A DNA stretch of 64,000 nt from Candidatus Paracaedimonas acanthamoebae (GCA_017307065.1 JAFKGL010000011.1:62001-126000), one strand, 5' to 3'. Shown: positions 47,235 through 57,298, numbered from the stretch's first letter. Numbers and translations are program-made. Notes: generated by a model from the letters alone, not told the origin.

Positions 47235-47534
47235 ATGAAATCAAAATGTTATTATTATCTTCTAGGTTTTGTTTTTTGTATGTCGTCATTACATGCTCTC
47301 GATAAGTCAAAAAAGATAGATTTAACATGTGCTTATAAAAAAAAGCTTAATTTTAAGAAAAATGTTGAAGTAACGTCTAAGGGATCTCACCTAGATTTAA
47401 ATCCCCATAACAATCATCCTAGAAATGATATTAACACCCATTTACATCATGCCGTTCCTAAAAGGGGAGATAGGACTGTGGGAGAATATTGGGAAAAGAA
47501 TACGGGCATGATATCGAGTAGAAAGAAAAAGTAA
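47235..47534 (+). CDS. Small secreted basic protein, unknown
   Basis: This 99-residue protein has a signal peptide (YYYLLGFVFCMSSLHALD) and a very basic, Asn/His-rich mature part, including LDLNPHNNHPRNDINTHLHH, and a Lys-rich end. No known domain was recognised. An AAAAGG-type ribosome binding site precedes the ATG. It is followed 20 bases later by a small lipoprotein gene in the same direction, and the two may share a transcript. Confidence 0.5.
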   Translation: MKSKCYYYLLGFVFCMSSLHALDKSKKIDLTCAYKKKLNFKKNVEVTSKGSHLDLNPHNNHPRNDINTHLHHAVPKRGDRTVGEYWEKNTGMISSRKKK

Positions 47535-47554
47535 TTAATAGAAGAGGGCCGCAA

Positions 47555-47866
47555 ATGAGAAATTTTAAGTTTTTTTATGTTGTTTTTTTTCTTTTACTGG
47601 TGAGTTGCAGTTGTGGTGAGAATAGTTGTGAACTGAGTGAGGCTTTTTTTAAGGGAGAGAATAAAGAAGAGAGAAAGTCTCTGAAGCCATGGGAGAAATC
47701 TTATGAAACAGTGAGTGGCGTAAAAAAAGAAGAAGTTCGTCTTAAACGCAATTTTCTTACTTTGGACACTCAGGCCCTCTCAGACAAAGAGATTATTTTG
47801 AAACGGAAAAGAGACGAAGAAAAGAAGTCTGCTTCTTCAAAAGATTCCGAAAAGACATTGAAATAA
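47555..47866 (+). CDS. Small lipoprotein, unknown
   Basis: This 103-residue protein has a hydrophobic signal with lipobox LVSC (Cys about 18) and further Cys residues just after it (CSCGENSC). The rest is highly charged (Lys/Glu-rich), probably helical or disordered. No family was recognised. It ends 2 bases before the NagZ-like gene, so the two are probably co-transcribed, suggesting an envelope role. Confidence 0.55.
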   Translation: MRNFKFFYVVFFLLLVSCSCGENSCELSEAFFKGENKEERKSLKPWEKSYETVSGVKKEEVRLKRNFLTLDTQALSDKEIILKRKRDEEKKSASSKDSEKTLK

Positions 47867-47868
47867 TT

Positions 47869-49032
47869 ATGGTAAAAATTTTTTCTGTCATTTGTTGTTT
47901 TTTGATTTCTGCTTGCCATCAAGAAAGGCCTCAAATGTCCCAAACTTCTCCCGTTAAGAGCTCATTAAATGAGATCAATGAGACCCAGCTCTCGCAAACA
48001 ATCGGCCAAATAATTATGGTTGGATTTCATGGAACAAAACCAACAGATCCTGAAGTTCAAGCCACGTTACAGTTAGCTCGGGAAGGTAAAATCGGTGGTG
48101 TGATTTTCTTTGGGTATAATATCGTCACTCCCGAACAAGTGAAAAAATTAACCTCAGAATTTTATCAAGCGCAGCCAGGTCTTTTAATTGGAATCGATCA
48201 AGAAGGCGGAAGAGTTAAGCGACTTTCCTCTCAGAATGGATTCCAAGATTTTCCATCTGCTAAGGAAATCGCCGAGACTCAATCCCCGACCCAAGCTTAT
48301 CAAACATATTTGGAAATGGCTCAGATGATTAAATCTGCAGGATTTAATCTTAATTTTGGCCCTGTTGTTGATCTTCAGGCAGATTCTGAGGGGCATGAAT
48401 GTCCTGTGATTGGTAAAATTGGAAGAAGTTATTCGGCGGATGTCAATAAGGTCGTTGATTACGCTTCTGCCTTTATTAAGGCGCATCGACAAATGGGGAT
48501 TATAACAAGTTTGAAGCATTTTCCAGGACATGGTTATGCTCGTCAAGATAGTCATAAAGGAATGGTTGATATTACCATAACGTCGGATCCTCAGGAACAA
48601 GACGTATTTTATCGACTTATCCAAGAAGGAAAGGTGGATACCGTGATGTCGGGTCACCTTATCCATCGAGGATGGGACGCGCAATACCCCACAACGTTAT
48701 CTTCATGTGTGCTTAAAACTTATTTAAGAGAACGAGCAAGATATGACGGCATCATTATTACAGATGATTTGCATATGGGGGCTATAGGTCAACATTATAA
48801 TTTAGAAGAAATCATCCTCCAGGCCATTCGGGCAGGAAATGATATTTTGCTTTTTTCAAATAATAAAGCTGCTGCCCAAGGGGTGCAAGGATTTAAAGTC
48901 TCTGTTTCGTTAGCGGAAAAGATTCATCAAGTGATTAAGAAGGCGATTAAAGAAAATAAGCTTTCAAGAGCACAACTTGAGGAAGCTTTTTTAAGGATTG
49001 ATGTTTTAAAAAAACGACTCTTTTCTCTTTAA
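47869..49032 (+). CDS. Glycoside hydrolase family 3 beta-N-acetylhexosaminidase, lipoprotein (NagZ-like)
   Basis: This 387-residue protein has a lipoprotein signal (lipobox ISAC, Cys about 16). The GH3 barrel shows IGQIIMVGFHG, GLLIGIDQEGGRVKRL, the His/Asp dyad region SLKHFPGHGYARQDSHKG, and the nucleophile Asp in IITDDLHMGAI. NagZ removes N-acetylglucosamine from anhydro-muropeptides during peptidoglycan recycling, but NagZ is normally cytoplasmic. The lipid anchor places this one in the envelope, where it could act on MltA products. Confidence 0.88.
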   Translation: MVKIFSVICCFLISACHQERPQMSQTSPVKSSLNEINETQLSQTIGQIIMVGFHGTKPTDPEVQATLQLAREGKIGGVIFFGYNIVTPEQVKKLTSEFYQAQPGLLIGIDQEGGRVKRLSSQNGFQDFPSAKEIAETQSPTQAYQTYLEMAQMIKSAGFNLNFGPVVDLQADSEGHECPVIGKIGRSYSADVNKVVDYASAFIKAHRQMGIITSLKHFPGHGYARQDSHKGMVDITITSDPQEQDVFYRLIQEGKVDTVMSGHLIHRGWDAQYPTTLSSCVLKTYLRERARYDGIIITDDLHMGAIGQHYNLEEIILQAIRAGNDILLFSNNKAAAQGVQGFKVSVSLAEKIHQVIKKAIKENKLSRAQLEEAFLRIDVLKKRLFSL

Positions 49033-49137
49033 AAATAGGCTCTTTTTGTAGAGAAGTAGCTATTAGAATCAAAAAAATTTACAATAATGCTAAAGTAGCT
49101 TAGATTCACAGGCAGTAAATAGTTGAAAGGAAAATGA

Positions 49138-49824
49138 ATGAGACCCCCATTATTGGCCCCAGTTCATCGTGAAGGATGGATTTTTGTTGGATTGTTTTTT
49201 ATATGTGCCCTCCTGCTTAATCAATTATCAGGCTTTTTGGGAGTCCTTGGCTTCATCTTAACGGGGTGGTGCCTTTATTTCTTTAGAGATCCTCAACGCG
49301 TTACGCCGACACGTGAAGGATTGGTTGTTAGTCCTGCAGATGGACTTATTGTTTCGATCATTAAAGTGACACCCCCTTCAGAACTCGGATTAAAAGAAGG
49401 CGCATGGCAACGTATCAGCGTTTTCTTAGATGTCTTTGATGTTCATATTAATCGTATTCCTATGGATGGTCGCATTAAAAAAAGTATCTATTATCCCGGA
49501 AAATTTTTTAATGCTTCGCTTGATAAAGCTTCTGAATTTAATGAACGTCAATCTCTTGTGTTAGAAGTAAAAAAAGATCGGGAAATCGCCTTTGTACAGA
49601 TCGCAGGCCTTATTGCAAGACGCATACGATGTGATGTCCAAGAAAATCAACAAGTACAAACTGGGGAAAGGTATGGCCTTATTCGATTTGGAAGTCGCGT
49701 CGATATTTATCTTCCTGAAGAAACGCCGGTTTTTGTGATTGAAGGACAAAGAGTTATTGGCGGCGAATCTATTATCGCTGATTTTAATTCCACAGAATCA
49801 TCACGATCTGGGGCTATACGTTAA
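49138..49824 (+). CDS. psd: Phosphatidylserine decarboxylase
   Basis: This 228-residue proenzyme of the short prokaryotic type makes phosphatidylethanolamine. Two N-terminal hydrophobic segments (about 14-30 and 33-48) are followed by YFFRDPQRVTP, VVSPADGLI, VFLDVFDVHINRIPMDG, and the self-cleavage region RFGSRVDIYLPE. In the last of these, the Gly-Ser bond would be cut to form the pyruvoyl group. It is followed 5 bases later by pssA, which supplies its substrate. Confidence 0.95.
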   Translation: MRPPLLAPVHREGWIFVGLFFICALLLNQLSGFLGVLGFILTGWCLYFFRDPQRVTPTREGLVVSPADGLIVSIIKVTPPSELGLKEGAWQRISVFLDVFDVHINRIPMDGRIKKSIYYPGKFFNASLDKASEFNERQSLVLEVKKDREIAFVQIAGLIARRIRCDVQENQQVQTGERYGLIRFGSRVDIYLPEETPVFVIEGQRVIGGESIIADFNSTESSRSGAIR

Positions 49825-49829
49825 TTATC

Positions 49830-50612
49830 ATGGTGAAGAAAGTAAGCAAATTTGAGCGTTCAAAAGAAAGACTTCAAAAGCTTTCTTTTGCGCATCTTCT
49901 TCCTAATATGGCAACGGTCATCGCGCTTTGCATAGGATTATCTTCCATTCGTTTTGCTCTTTTGGCGAGGTATGATTATGCAATTATTGCCATCATTGTT
50001 GCGGCGTTCTTTGATGCGATGGATGGTCGTCTTGCGAGACTCCTAGGAGCGGCGAGTGATTTTGGGGCTGAATTAGATTCTCTCTCAGATTTTATTAGTT
50101 TCGGCGTGGCTCCAGCAGTTGTCCTTTATATTTTAACGATGAATGCTTGGGCAGGGTTAGGGTGGACAATCAGTTTATTTTTTGTTGTTTGTTGTGGGTT
50201 GCGACTTGCTCGTTTTAATACGACGCTTCGGGCCTCGAGTATTAAGGAAGATCCTGTTTGGGCTAAAAAGTTTTTCATTGGGGTTCCTGCGCCTGCGGGG
50301 GCGATGATAGCTTTATTTCCTTTAATACTTTATCAAGCAATTGATTACGAATTCTTATTATCTCCTTTTATCGTCATGTGTTTTCTATTTGCAGCAGGGG
50401 CTCTTTTTATTAGTCGAATTCCAACTTATTCATTTAAAACGTATCAGATTCCCCCTAAATGTGTTCCAGTAATGCTTCTTTTAGTGGGATTACTTGTAGC
50501 TTCTCTTGTCAGTGCACCGTGGGCGACATTCTCTGTTTTAATCGTAATTTATCTGGGAAGTCTTCCTTTTAGCTATAAGAACTACCAAGATTTACTTGAA
50601 GTCAGTTCATGA
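49830..50612 (+). CDS. pssA: CDP-diacylglycerol-serine O-phosphatidyltransferase
   Basis: This 260-residue integral membrane enzyme makes phosphatidylserine from CDP-diacylglycerol and serine. The CDP-alcohol phosphatidyltransferase motif DAMDGRLARLLGAASDFGAE (continuing LDSLSD) carries the metal-binding Asp residues, near residues 62-85. About seven to eight hydrophobic segments follow. The psd-pssA pair is conserved in alphaproteobacteria. Confidence 0.96.
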   Translation: MVKKVSKFERSKERLQKLSFAHLLPNMATVIALCIGLSSIRFALLARYDYAIIAIIVAAFFDAMDGRLARLLGAASDFGAELDSLSDFISFGVAPAVVLYILTMNAWAGLGWTISLFFVVCCGLRLARFNTTLRASSIKEDPVWAKKFFIGVPAPAGAMIALFPLILYQAIDYEFLLSPFIVMCFLFAAGALFISRIPTYSFKTYQIPPKCVPVMLLLVGLLVASLVSAPWATFSVLIVIYLGSLPFSYKNYQDLLEVSS

Positions 50613-50742
50613 CGTAAAATTTTCGTCAGTTTTCCTTCAGAAAATTCACGATAAATAAGCAACACGTTAACGACTTTTTAAAACCTTCTGTTTATTAATT
50701 AAGGTCTGTCCCTCGTAACTAAAATTGGGGAAGAATATGATA

Positions 50743-52551
50743 ATGAAGGTTAAGGTCAAAAATCTGTCAAAAGTTCGGCAAGGAATTAATACAGATAAAG
50801 GTTTACCTTTAGGTGAGAGTCAATCAAGTCAAGCTCTTAAAAACTATGATCGTCTTTTAGCGTCTCTTGTGGGGCAGGTTACACAAGGTATTTCTCCTGC
50901 GGCTCTTTTGTATGCTTTTGCAGATTGGTTGCTTCATCTCACATTTTCTCCTGGAAAACAAGTTCATCTTTGTCGTAAAGCCTATAAAAAATACGTTTAT
51001 TTAATGAATTTTATGAAAGGATGTTATGACGGAAATTCAAAATCTCCTTGTATAGATCCTTTGCCTCAAGATAAGCGTTTTAACCATAAATCTTGGAACT
51101 ATTGGCCTTTTAATATCTATTACCAATCTTTTTTATTAGCCCAACAATGGTGGTGGAATGCGACAACAGATGTGAGTGGTGTTTCTCAACATCATACGGA
51201 AATTGTGACATTCGTTGTCCGTCAAATGCTGGATATGGTGTCTCCTTCAAATTTTATCGTGACAAATCCGGAAGTATTGACAAAAACTTTTGAAACACAA
51301 GGACGGAATTTGGTTCAAGGATTTCTTAATTACGTGGAAGATGTAAAGCGAGAAACGCATCATCAATTACCCCAAGGGGCTGAAAATTATGTGCCAGGGA
51401 AAAATGTCGCTGTTACAGCTGGTAAAGTTGTTTTTCAAAACACTTTAATTGAACTTATTCAATACGCTCCTTTGACCTCAGAAGTTTATAAAGAACCTAT
51501 TTTGATTGTTCCGGCTTGGATCATGAAATATTATATTTTGGATCTTTCTCCTCATAATTCACTCGTAAGACATTTGGTTGAACAGGGGCACACAGTTTTT
51601 ATCATTTCATGGAAGAATCCCTCGCAAGAAGATGCGCAGTTAAGTTTAAATGATTATATGAAATTAGGTGTTCTTGAAGCCATAAAAGCAATAGAGAACA
51701 TTACACAACAGAAACAAATTCATGGCGTTGGCTATTGTTTAGGGGGAACAATTTTAGCAATAACAAAAGCTTATTTGGCAAAACATAAAGACACAAGATT
51801 AAAAACTTTAACATTATTAGCAACCCAAACTGATTTTATGGAACCAGGTGAATTGGGCTTGTTTATTGATGAGAGTCAATTAACTTTTCTTGAAAATTAT
51901 ATGTGGTCTAAAGGATATTTGGACGCTAATAATTTATCAGGCGCATTTCAACTTTTAAATTCCCAAGATCTTATATTTTCAAAAATTATTCAAACCTATC
52001 TCTTAGGAGAACGGCAATCTATGAATGATTTAATGGCTTGGAATAGTGATAAAACGCGACTTCCCTATAGAATGCATAGTGAATATTTGAGAAAGCTTTA
52101 TTTGCATAATGAGCTTGCTTTGGGAAAATATGAAATTGAAGGAGAAAACATAACTCTTTATGATATAAGGACGCCAATTTTCTCTGTAGCGACTTCAAAA
52201 GATCATGTGGCTCCCTGGCGTTCTGTTTACAAAATTCATTTGTTAACAAAATCTGAAATAACTTTTGTCTTAACAAATGGAGGGCATAACGCGGGAATTA
52301 TAAGTGAGCCAGGTCATCCTTATCGTACTTATAAAACGACAACAAGGGCCCATCATGAAAACTATGTCGATCCAGATCTATGGGAACAACAGACCCCCCT
52401 TAATAAAGGTTCTTGGTGGTTTTTATGGTTTGACTGGCTTAAGAAGAATTCTACCCAAGAATTGCAAAAACCGCCTCTTTTAGGGGCTTTAAAAGGGGCG
52501 TATCAAGCTATCATGGAGGCGCCGGGCCACTATATCCACATAAAAACTTAA
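50743..52551 (+). CDS. phaC: Polyhydroxyalkanoate synthase, class I
   Basis: This 602-residue enzyme polymerises hydroxyacyl-CoA into storage polyester. An N-terminal PhaC domain (FNIYYQSFLLAQQWWWNAT) is followed by an alpha/beta-hydrolase fold. The fold has the lipase-like box GVGYCLGGT (catalytic Cys), SKDHVAPW (Asp) and TNGGHNAGI (His). I chose the ATG at 50743 with GGGGAAG upstream; an ATG at 50737 and a TTG at 50725 are alternatives. Neither phaA/phaB nor phasin genes are in the window. Confidence 0.95.
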   Translation: MKVKVKNLSKVRQGINTDKGLPLGESQSSQALKNYDRLLASLVGQVTQGISPAALLYAFADWLLHLTFSPGKQVHLCRKAYKKYVYLMNFMKGCYDGNSKSPCIDPLPQDKRFNHKSWNYWPFNIYYQSFLLAQQWWWNATTDVSGVSQHHTEIVTFVVRQMLDMVSPSNFIVTNPEVLTKTFETQGRNLVQGFLNYVEDVKRETHHQLPQGAENYVPGKNVAVTAGKVVFQNTLIELIQYAPLTSEVYKEPILIVPAWIMKYYILDLSPHNSLVRHLVEQGHTVFIISWKNPSQEDAQLSLNDYMKLGVLEAIKAIENITQQKQIHGVGYCLGGTILAITKAYLAKHKDTRLKTLTLLATQTDFMEPGELGLFIDESQLTFLENYMWSKGYLDANNLSGAFQLLNSQDLIFSKIIQTYLLGERQSMNDLMAWNSDKTRLPYRMHSEYLRKLYLHNELALGKYEIEGENITLYDIRTPIFSVATSKDHVAPWRSVYKIHLLTKSEITFVLTNGGHNAGIISEPGHPYRTYKTTTRAHHENYVDPDLWEQQTPLNKGSWWFLWFDWLKKNSTQELQKPPLLGALKGAYQAIMEAPGHYIHIKT

Positions 52552-52619
52552 TGATATTGCGCTTTCTTAAAAAGCGTGATATTTTTCATTGTTTTTTATT
52601 TAACAAGGAGTCCCAATTT

Positions 52620-52841
52620 ATGAAGTTTAATCTTATTTCAGTATTAGCCGTATCTTCTATTTTAAGCTTAACAGCTTGTGAGAAAAAAGCAGAAGAAAAG
52701 TCACAAGAAGAAGCAGCAAAGACTGAAGAAGCTCAAGCTCCAGTAGCACCAGCAGAACAAGCTCCAGCAACTCCTGAAGCTGCTCCAGCTGAGCAAGCAC
52801 CTGAAGCATCAGCAGAAACTAAGACAGAAGAGACAAAGTAA
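52620..52841 (+). CDS. Small lipoprotein rich in Ala, Glu and Pro
   Basis: This 73-residue protein has a lipoprotein signal (lipobox LTAC, Cys about 20). The mature part is low complexity (EKKAEEKSQEEAAKTEEAQ, then repeated APAEQAP), probably extended and disordered. AAGGAG lies 8 bases before the ATG at 52620; a longer frame from 52551 would overlap phaC. A strong terminator follows. The function is unknown; it may be an envelope spacer. Confidence 0.75.
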   Translation: MKFNLISVLAVSSILSLTACEKKAEEKSQEEAAKTEEAQAPVAPAEQAPATPEAAPAEQAPEASAETKTEETK

Positions 52842-52865
52842 TCTCGTTATCTTAGATAATTAAAG

Positions 52866-52896
52866 AAACCCAGCAAAACTTTTTGCTGGGTTTTTT
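52866..52896 (+). terminator. Rho-independent terminator after the small lipoprotein
   Basis: AAACCCAGCAA pairs with TTGCTGGGTTT around a short A/C/T loop, and the T run continues to 52896. It ends about 20 bases before recG. Confidence 0.92.
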
Positions 52897-52915
52897 GTTA
52901 TGTTAGATTTAAAAT

Positions 52916-55027
52916 ATGTCAAGCTCTTCTATTTATTCTGATAGTGATCCTTTAAGGTCGTTACTTTCTTCTGTAACGACATTAGAAGGGGTGGGTCCCA
53001 CAACTGCTCGTCTTCTTGAAAAACTTGATTGTACGACAATCCGAGACCTTTTGTGGCATCTTCCTCACGAAGTCCAAATAAGAAGATTTTTGCCCTCAAT
53101 AAAATTTGCATCTCCTCATGAATTAATCACTTTGCAGGTCAAAGTTGTCAGCCATTCTACTCTTCGTAAACAAAGGGGACGTTCTGTTCCATATCGTGTG
53201 GTTTGTTCGGATGCTGATGATTCAATTGAGTTAGTATTTTTTAACCCAAATCTGAGTTATCTTAAAAATAGTCTTGTTGTCGGAAGCGATGTGATTATAA
53301 GTGGTCGCTTTGAGATGTATAAGGGGCGTTTCCAAATGACGCATCCTGATCATATAGGTCCATTAACTTCTAGAGTTTTTTGGGAAGGGGCTGAACCTGT
53401 CTATCCTCTTACTCAAGGCTTATCTCAGAAAACATTACAAAAAATCATAAAAACTTCTTTTTTAAAGTGCCCTCAATTGCCAGAATGGTTATCTGGGGCG
53501 CTTCTTAAAAAATACCATTGGCCATCGTGGAGAGAGGCACTTCAAAAATTGCATTCTCCTTCTCAGAGGGACGATCTTCATCTGGGACATACCTGTCGCC
53601 GTCGTTTAGCCTACGACGAAATTTTATCAAATCAATTGGCTCTTATTCTAACACGAAGTCATTCTGAAGTTGCTCAAGGACGTGCTCTCATAGGAGAAGC
53701 GCATCTTCAAGAAAAAGTTCTCGAAAAACTTCCTTTCAAATTAACTCAAGACCAACTTAATGCGCTCGAAGAAATACAAAAGGATATGGTGTCTTCTTCT
53801 CGGATGATTCGCTTACTTCAAGGGGATGTAGGAAGTGGAAAAACCATCGTTGCTTTTCTATGTATGCTTAAAGCTGTTGAAGCGGGATATCAGGTTGCTT
53901 TGCTTGCACCTACCGAAATTTTAGCCCGTCAACATTATAAGACGATGGAAGAGTGGGCCCGAACGGCAGGTGTGAGTCTTGAGCTCTTAATAAGTAAAGA
54001 TACCGCTAAACACCGACAAAAAATATATCGATCTTTAGCTGAAGGAGAGACGAATGTTGTTGTTGGAACTCATGCTCTTATTCAGCCTGAGGTTCAATTT
54101 AAAAATTTAGGATTCATAGTCATTGATGAGCAACATCGTTTTGGAGTTGAGCAGCGTCTTTATTTATCAGAAAAAGGAGAAAACATTGATATATTGTCCA
54201 TGACAGCTACCCCTATTCCTCGGACCCTTATGTTGGCAGCATTTGGAGATTTAGCAAGTTCTTATTTGCGACAAAAACCGGCTAATCGTAAAGATATTAC
54301 AACGACAACCATTCCTTTAACGCGCTTAGATGAAGTCGTGATGAGTCTGAAACGTGCGTTAGATAAAGGCGATAAAATATATTGGGTTTGTCCTTTAATT
54401 GAAGAATCTGAAAATCTTGATCTCGCCGCAGCTGAGGAAAGATTTTCAATGTTGCAAGCACTTTTTCCAAATCAAATAGGAATGATTCACGGTCGACTTA
54501 AAAGTCATAAAAAAGAAGCAACGATGAACGCTTTCATTGAGGGATCAATCAAAATTCTTGTGGCGACAACGGTTATTGAAGTTGGAGTTCATGTTGAAGA
54601 TGCTTCTGTGATTATTATCGAACACGCTGAGCGCTTTGGATTGGCGCAACTCCATCAATTGCGAGGACGTATTGGAAGAGGATCTCAGGAATCTTATTGC
54701 ATGCTTCTTTATGATGAATCACTCAATCCAACAGCAAGAGCCAGGCTGAAAGTTATGCGTTCTACGACTGATGGTTTTAAGATAGCTGAAGAAGATCTAA
54801 AACTCAGAGGTGGGGGAGAGGCTTTTGGAATTAAGCAAAGTGGGATGCCTTCTTTTAAATTTTTTGATCCAATTGTCCATCAAGATTTACTTTTACAGGC
54901 TCATGATAATGCCCAAAAGATCTTATCCAAAGATCCTCATTTGTTAGGACCTCAAGGACAAGCTTTGCGTATTCTGTTGCGTTTATTCCAAAAAGAGCAA
55001 ACTTTTAAATATCTTAAGGCAGCTTAG
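52916..55027 (+). CDS. recG: ATP-dependent DNA helicase RecG
   Basis: This 703-residue branch-migration helicase remodels stalled forks. An N-terminal wedge/OB domain comes first (DLLWHLPHEVQIRR). The helicase motifs are: I LLQGDVGSGKTIVAFL, II VIDEQHRFGVEQR, III SMTATPIPRTLMLA, and V-VI VEDASVIIIEHAERFGLAQL followed by HQLRGRIGRG. Full length. No Shine-Dalgarno is clear before the ATG at 52916. Confidence 0.97.
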   Translation: MSSSSIYSDSDPLRSLLSSVTTLEGVGPTTARLLEKLDCTTIRDLLWHLPHEVQIRRFLPSIKFASPHELITLQVKVVSHSTLRKQRGRSVPYRVVCSDADDSIELVFFNPNLSYLKNSLVVGSDVIISGRFEMYKGRFQMTHPDHIGPLTSRVFWEGAEPVYPLTQGLSQKTLQKIIKTSFLKCPQLPEWLSGALLKKYHWPSWREALQKLHSPSQRDDLHLGHTCRRRLAYDEILSNQLALILTRSHSEVAQGRALIGEAHLQEKVLEKLPFKLTQDQLNALEEIQKDMVSSSRMIRLLQGDVGSGKTIVAFLCMLKAVEAGYQVALLAPTEILARQHYKTMEEWARTAGVSLELLISKDTAKHRQKIYRSLAEGETNVVVGTHALIQPEVQFKNLGFIVIDEQHRFGVEQRLYLSEKGENIDILSMTATPIPRTLMLAAFGDLASSYLRQKPANRKDITTTTIPLTRLDEVVMSLKRALDKGDKIYWVCPLIEESENLDLAAAEERFSMLQALFPNQIGMIHGRLKSHKKEATMNAFIEGSIKILVATTVIEVGVHVEDASVIIIEHAERFGLAQLHQLRGRIGRGSQESYCMLLYDESLNPTARARLKVMRSTTDGFKIAEEDLKLRGGGEAFGIKQSGMPSFKFFDPIVHQDLLLQAHDNAQKILSKDPHLLGPQGQALRILLRLFQKEQTFKYLKAA

Positions 55028-55198
55028 AAATAATTTAAAATCATTACATTTCAATGAATTGTCATATTTTTTTGGATGTTTGGAAGATTTTTAAACAAGA
55101 ATTCAGCAATTTATTAAATCTTTTTCTTGACCCAAAACGAGATTCTCCGCACCATAGGCACTTGTCATTGAATAAGAAAAGAATCAAGGAGCATTGAA

Positions 55199-57298
55199 AT
55201 GAGTCCCTTAGGAAGAAAAGTGAAGCAGACAAAAACTTCATTACAATCTTCGAAAAGTCGTGTTCAACCCTATATTTCAGCAGAAAAAAATCTTCCTGAA
55301 ATTACATGGAAAGCGACCCTACTAAGTATCTTTTTAGCCGTGATCATGGCAGGTTCAAATGCTTATCTAGGATTAAAAATAGGTTTGACCGTTTCTGCAA
55401 CTATTCCTGCAGCTGTTATTTCGATGACAATTCTTCGATTTTTTCGGAATTCTAATATTTTAGAAAATAATATTGTGCAGACAGCAACATCAGCAGGTGA
55501 AGTTATCGCCGCGGCAGTTGTGTTTACACTTCCAGCTCTTCTTATGATGGGCTATTGGAAAGAGTTTCCATTTGGCATTACAACAGCGATTATTATTGTT
55601 GGGGGATTGTTAGGGGTATTATTTTCAATTCCTTTGCGTCGTGCTTACATTGTTGAAAATGAAGAACTTAAATTCCCAGAAGGAATTGCAACTGGGGAAG
55701 TCTTAAAAGTTGGAGATAGCGAAGCTCGCGAAGGAACTAAAGATTTATTGATGGGTGGAATGTTTGCTGGGTTAGTTAAATTTGCACAATCTGGCTTAAT
55801 GATAATGAGCGAAGGCGCCCATTATTGGTTTCAAACAACTCGAACTGTTTTTGGATTTGGTTCCGGTTTCTCTTTAGTTCTTGTCGGTGCTGGTTATATA
55901 GTTGGTGTTCAGGTTGGTGTAAGTATGCTAATTGGCGCTATTGTTGCGTGGGTAATAGCTGTTCCGCTTCATGGATTGCTCTTTGGTCTTCCTGAAGGGG
56001 GAAGTGCTTATGAGATAGCGGTGACTATTTGGAATAAGAACATTAGGATGGTTGGTGTCGGTACTATGGTTGTTGGAGGTGTTTGGACCTTAGTTTACCT
56101 TATTAAGCCAATTTCTGAAGCTATTCGTTCATCCCTTGCGACATTAAGAAAGACAAAGTTAGGAACACAAGGTGCTTTATTAAGAACAGAATATGATATT
56201 CCTATAAATTATGTTTTAATCGGTGTTGCTGTATTAACAATTCCTTTGGCATTTATTTTTCATCATATTTTGAGCCAATCAGATATGCAGCTTCCTATGA
56301 CAGTTCATTTCGCAACTGTTTTTATTATTACAATTTTTGCAATTATTGTTGGCTTTTTATGTGCTGCTATTGCTGGTTATATGACAGGATTGGTCGGTTC
56401 TTCTAATAATCCTTTGTCGGGTGTGACTATTATGGCAATTCTTTTCATCTCCATGATTTTGCTTGTCATGTTAGGTACACATATTGATTTCGGAGCTAAG
56501 GGGGCTAATTCATTAGCTGCTGCCGCTATAGCAATTATTATCGGAGCTGTTATGGCAACGGCTGCTGCGATCAGTGGCGATAATCTTCAGGATCTTAAAT
56601 CGGGTCAAATAGTGGGAGCTACGCCTTGGAAACAACAAGTTATGCTAATGTTGGGTGTTGTTGCTGGTTCTTTTGTGATGGCTCCTATTCTTGAAGTTTT
56701 ATATCAAGCGTACGGAATTGGTGACAGTTTGCCGCGTGAAGGAATGGATCCGACGCAAGCATTAGGAGCCCCTAAAGCCGCAATCATGGCCGCAATTGCT
56801 GAAGGTGTGTTTACTCATTCATTGGATTGGACGATGTTTAGCATTGGGGCGGCTCTTGCAATAATCTTTATCTTCATCGATAATTATTTGAAAGTGAATG
56901 AGTCTTCATGGCGTCTACCTGTTTTGGCTGTTGCCTTAGGCATTTATATGCCTTTAGATATTACCATTCCCTTGCTTGTGGGGGGGATTATTGCTTCTTT
57001 ATGCCAAACTAAAATGAAAAAAGAACAGCCAAACTTTAAGAAAGAGGATTATATTCATAAGCAAGAGCATGCTAACAGAAGAGGACTGCTTTTTTGCTCA
57101 GGTTTAATTGCTGGTGAATCTATCATTGGTATTTTACTGGCTATTCCTTTTGCCGCTTATCAAAGTACTGATGTGTTTAAAATCGCACCTGCTGATTTCG
57201 AGCATATGGGAGTTCTTCTCGGGATTTTAGCTTTTATGGGAGTATGTTATTATCTTTATAAAATTGCTTCTCAGCTCCAGGAAAATCTAAAAAATTGA
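55199..57298 (+). CDS. OPT family oligopeptide transporter
   Basis: This 699-residue protein has about 15 hydrophobic segments. The OPT start LPEITWKATLLSIFLAVIMAG is followed by NAYLGLKIGLTVSATIPAAV. ENNIVQTATSAGEVIAAAVVF, split by a short stretch, and KFPEGIATGEVLKVG are characteristic. OPT proteins import oligopeptides or metal chelates with protons. Peptide import would suit a host-associated bacterium, but the substrate is not deducible. GGAGC lies 5-9 bases before the ATG. The 171-base gap upstream (55028-55198) holds a TTGACC but no convincing -10. Confidence 0.93.
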   Translation: MSPLGRKVKQTKTSLQSSKSRVQPYISAEKNLPEITWKATLLSIFLAVIMAGSNAYLGLKIGLTVSATIPAAVISMTILRFFRNSNILENNIVQTATSAGEVIAAAVVFTLPALLMMGYWKEFPFGITTAIIIVGGLLGVLFSIPLRRAYIVENEELKFPEGIATGEVLKVGDSEAREGTKDLLMGGMFAGLVKFAQSGLMIMSEGAHYWFQTTRTVFGFGSGFSLVLVGAGYIVGVQVGVSMLIGAIVAWVIAVPLHGLLFGLPEGGSAYEIAVTIWNKNIRMVGVGTMVVGGVWTLVYLIKPISEAIRSSLATLRKTKLGTQGALLRTEYDIPINYVLIGVAVLTIPLAFIFHHILSQSDMQLPMTVHFATVFIITIFAIIVGFLCAAIAGYMTGLVGSSNNPLSGVTIMAILFISMILLVMLGTHIDFGAKGANSLAAAAIAIIIGAVMATAAAISGDNLQDLKSGQIVGATPWKQQVMLMLGVVAGSFVMAPILEVLYQAYGIGDSLPREGMDPTQALGAPKAAIMAAIAEGVFTHSLDWTMFSIGAALAIIFIFIDNYLKVNESSWRLPVLAVALGIYMPLDITIPLLVGGIIASLCQTKMKKEQPNFKKEDYIHKQEHANRRGLLFCSGLIAGESIIGILLAIPFAAYQSTDVFKIAPADFEHMGVLLGILAFMGVCYYLYKIASQLQENLKN

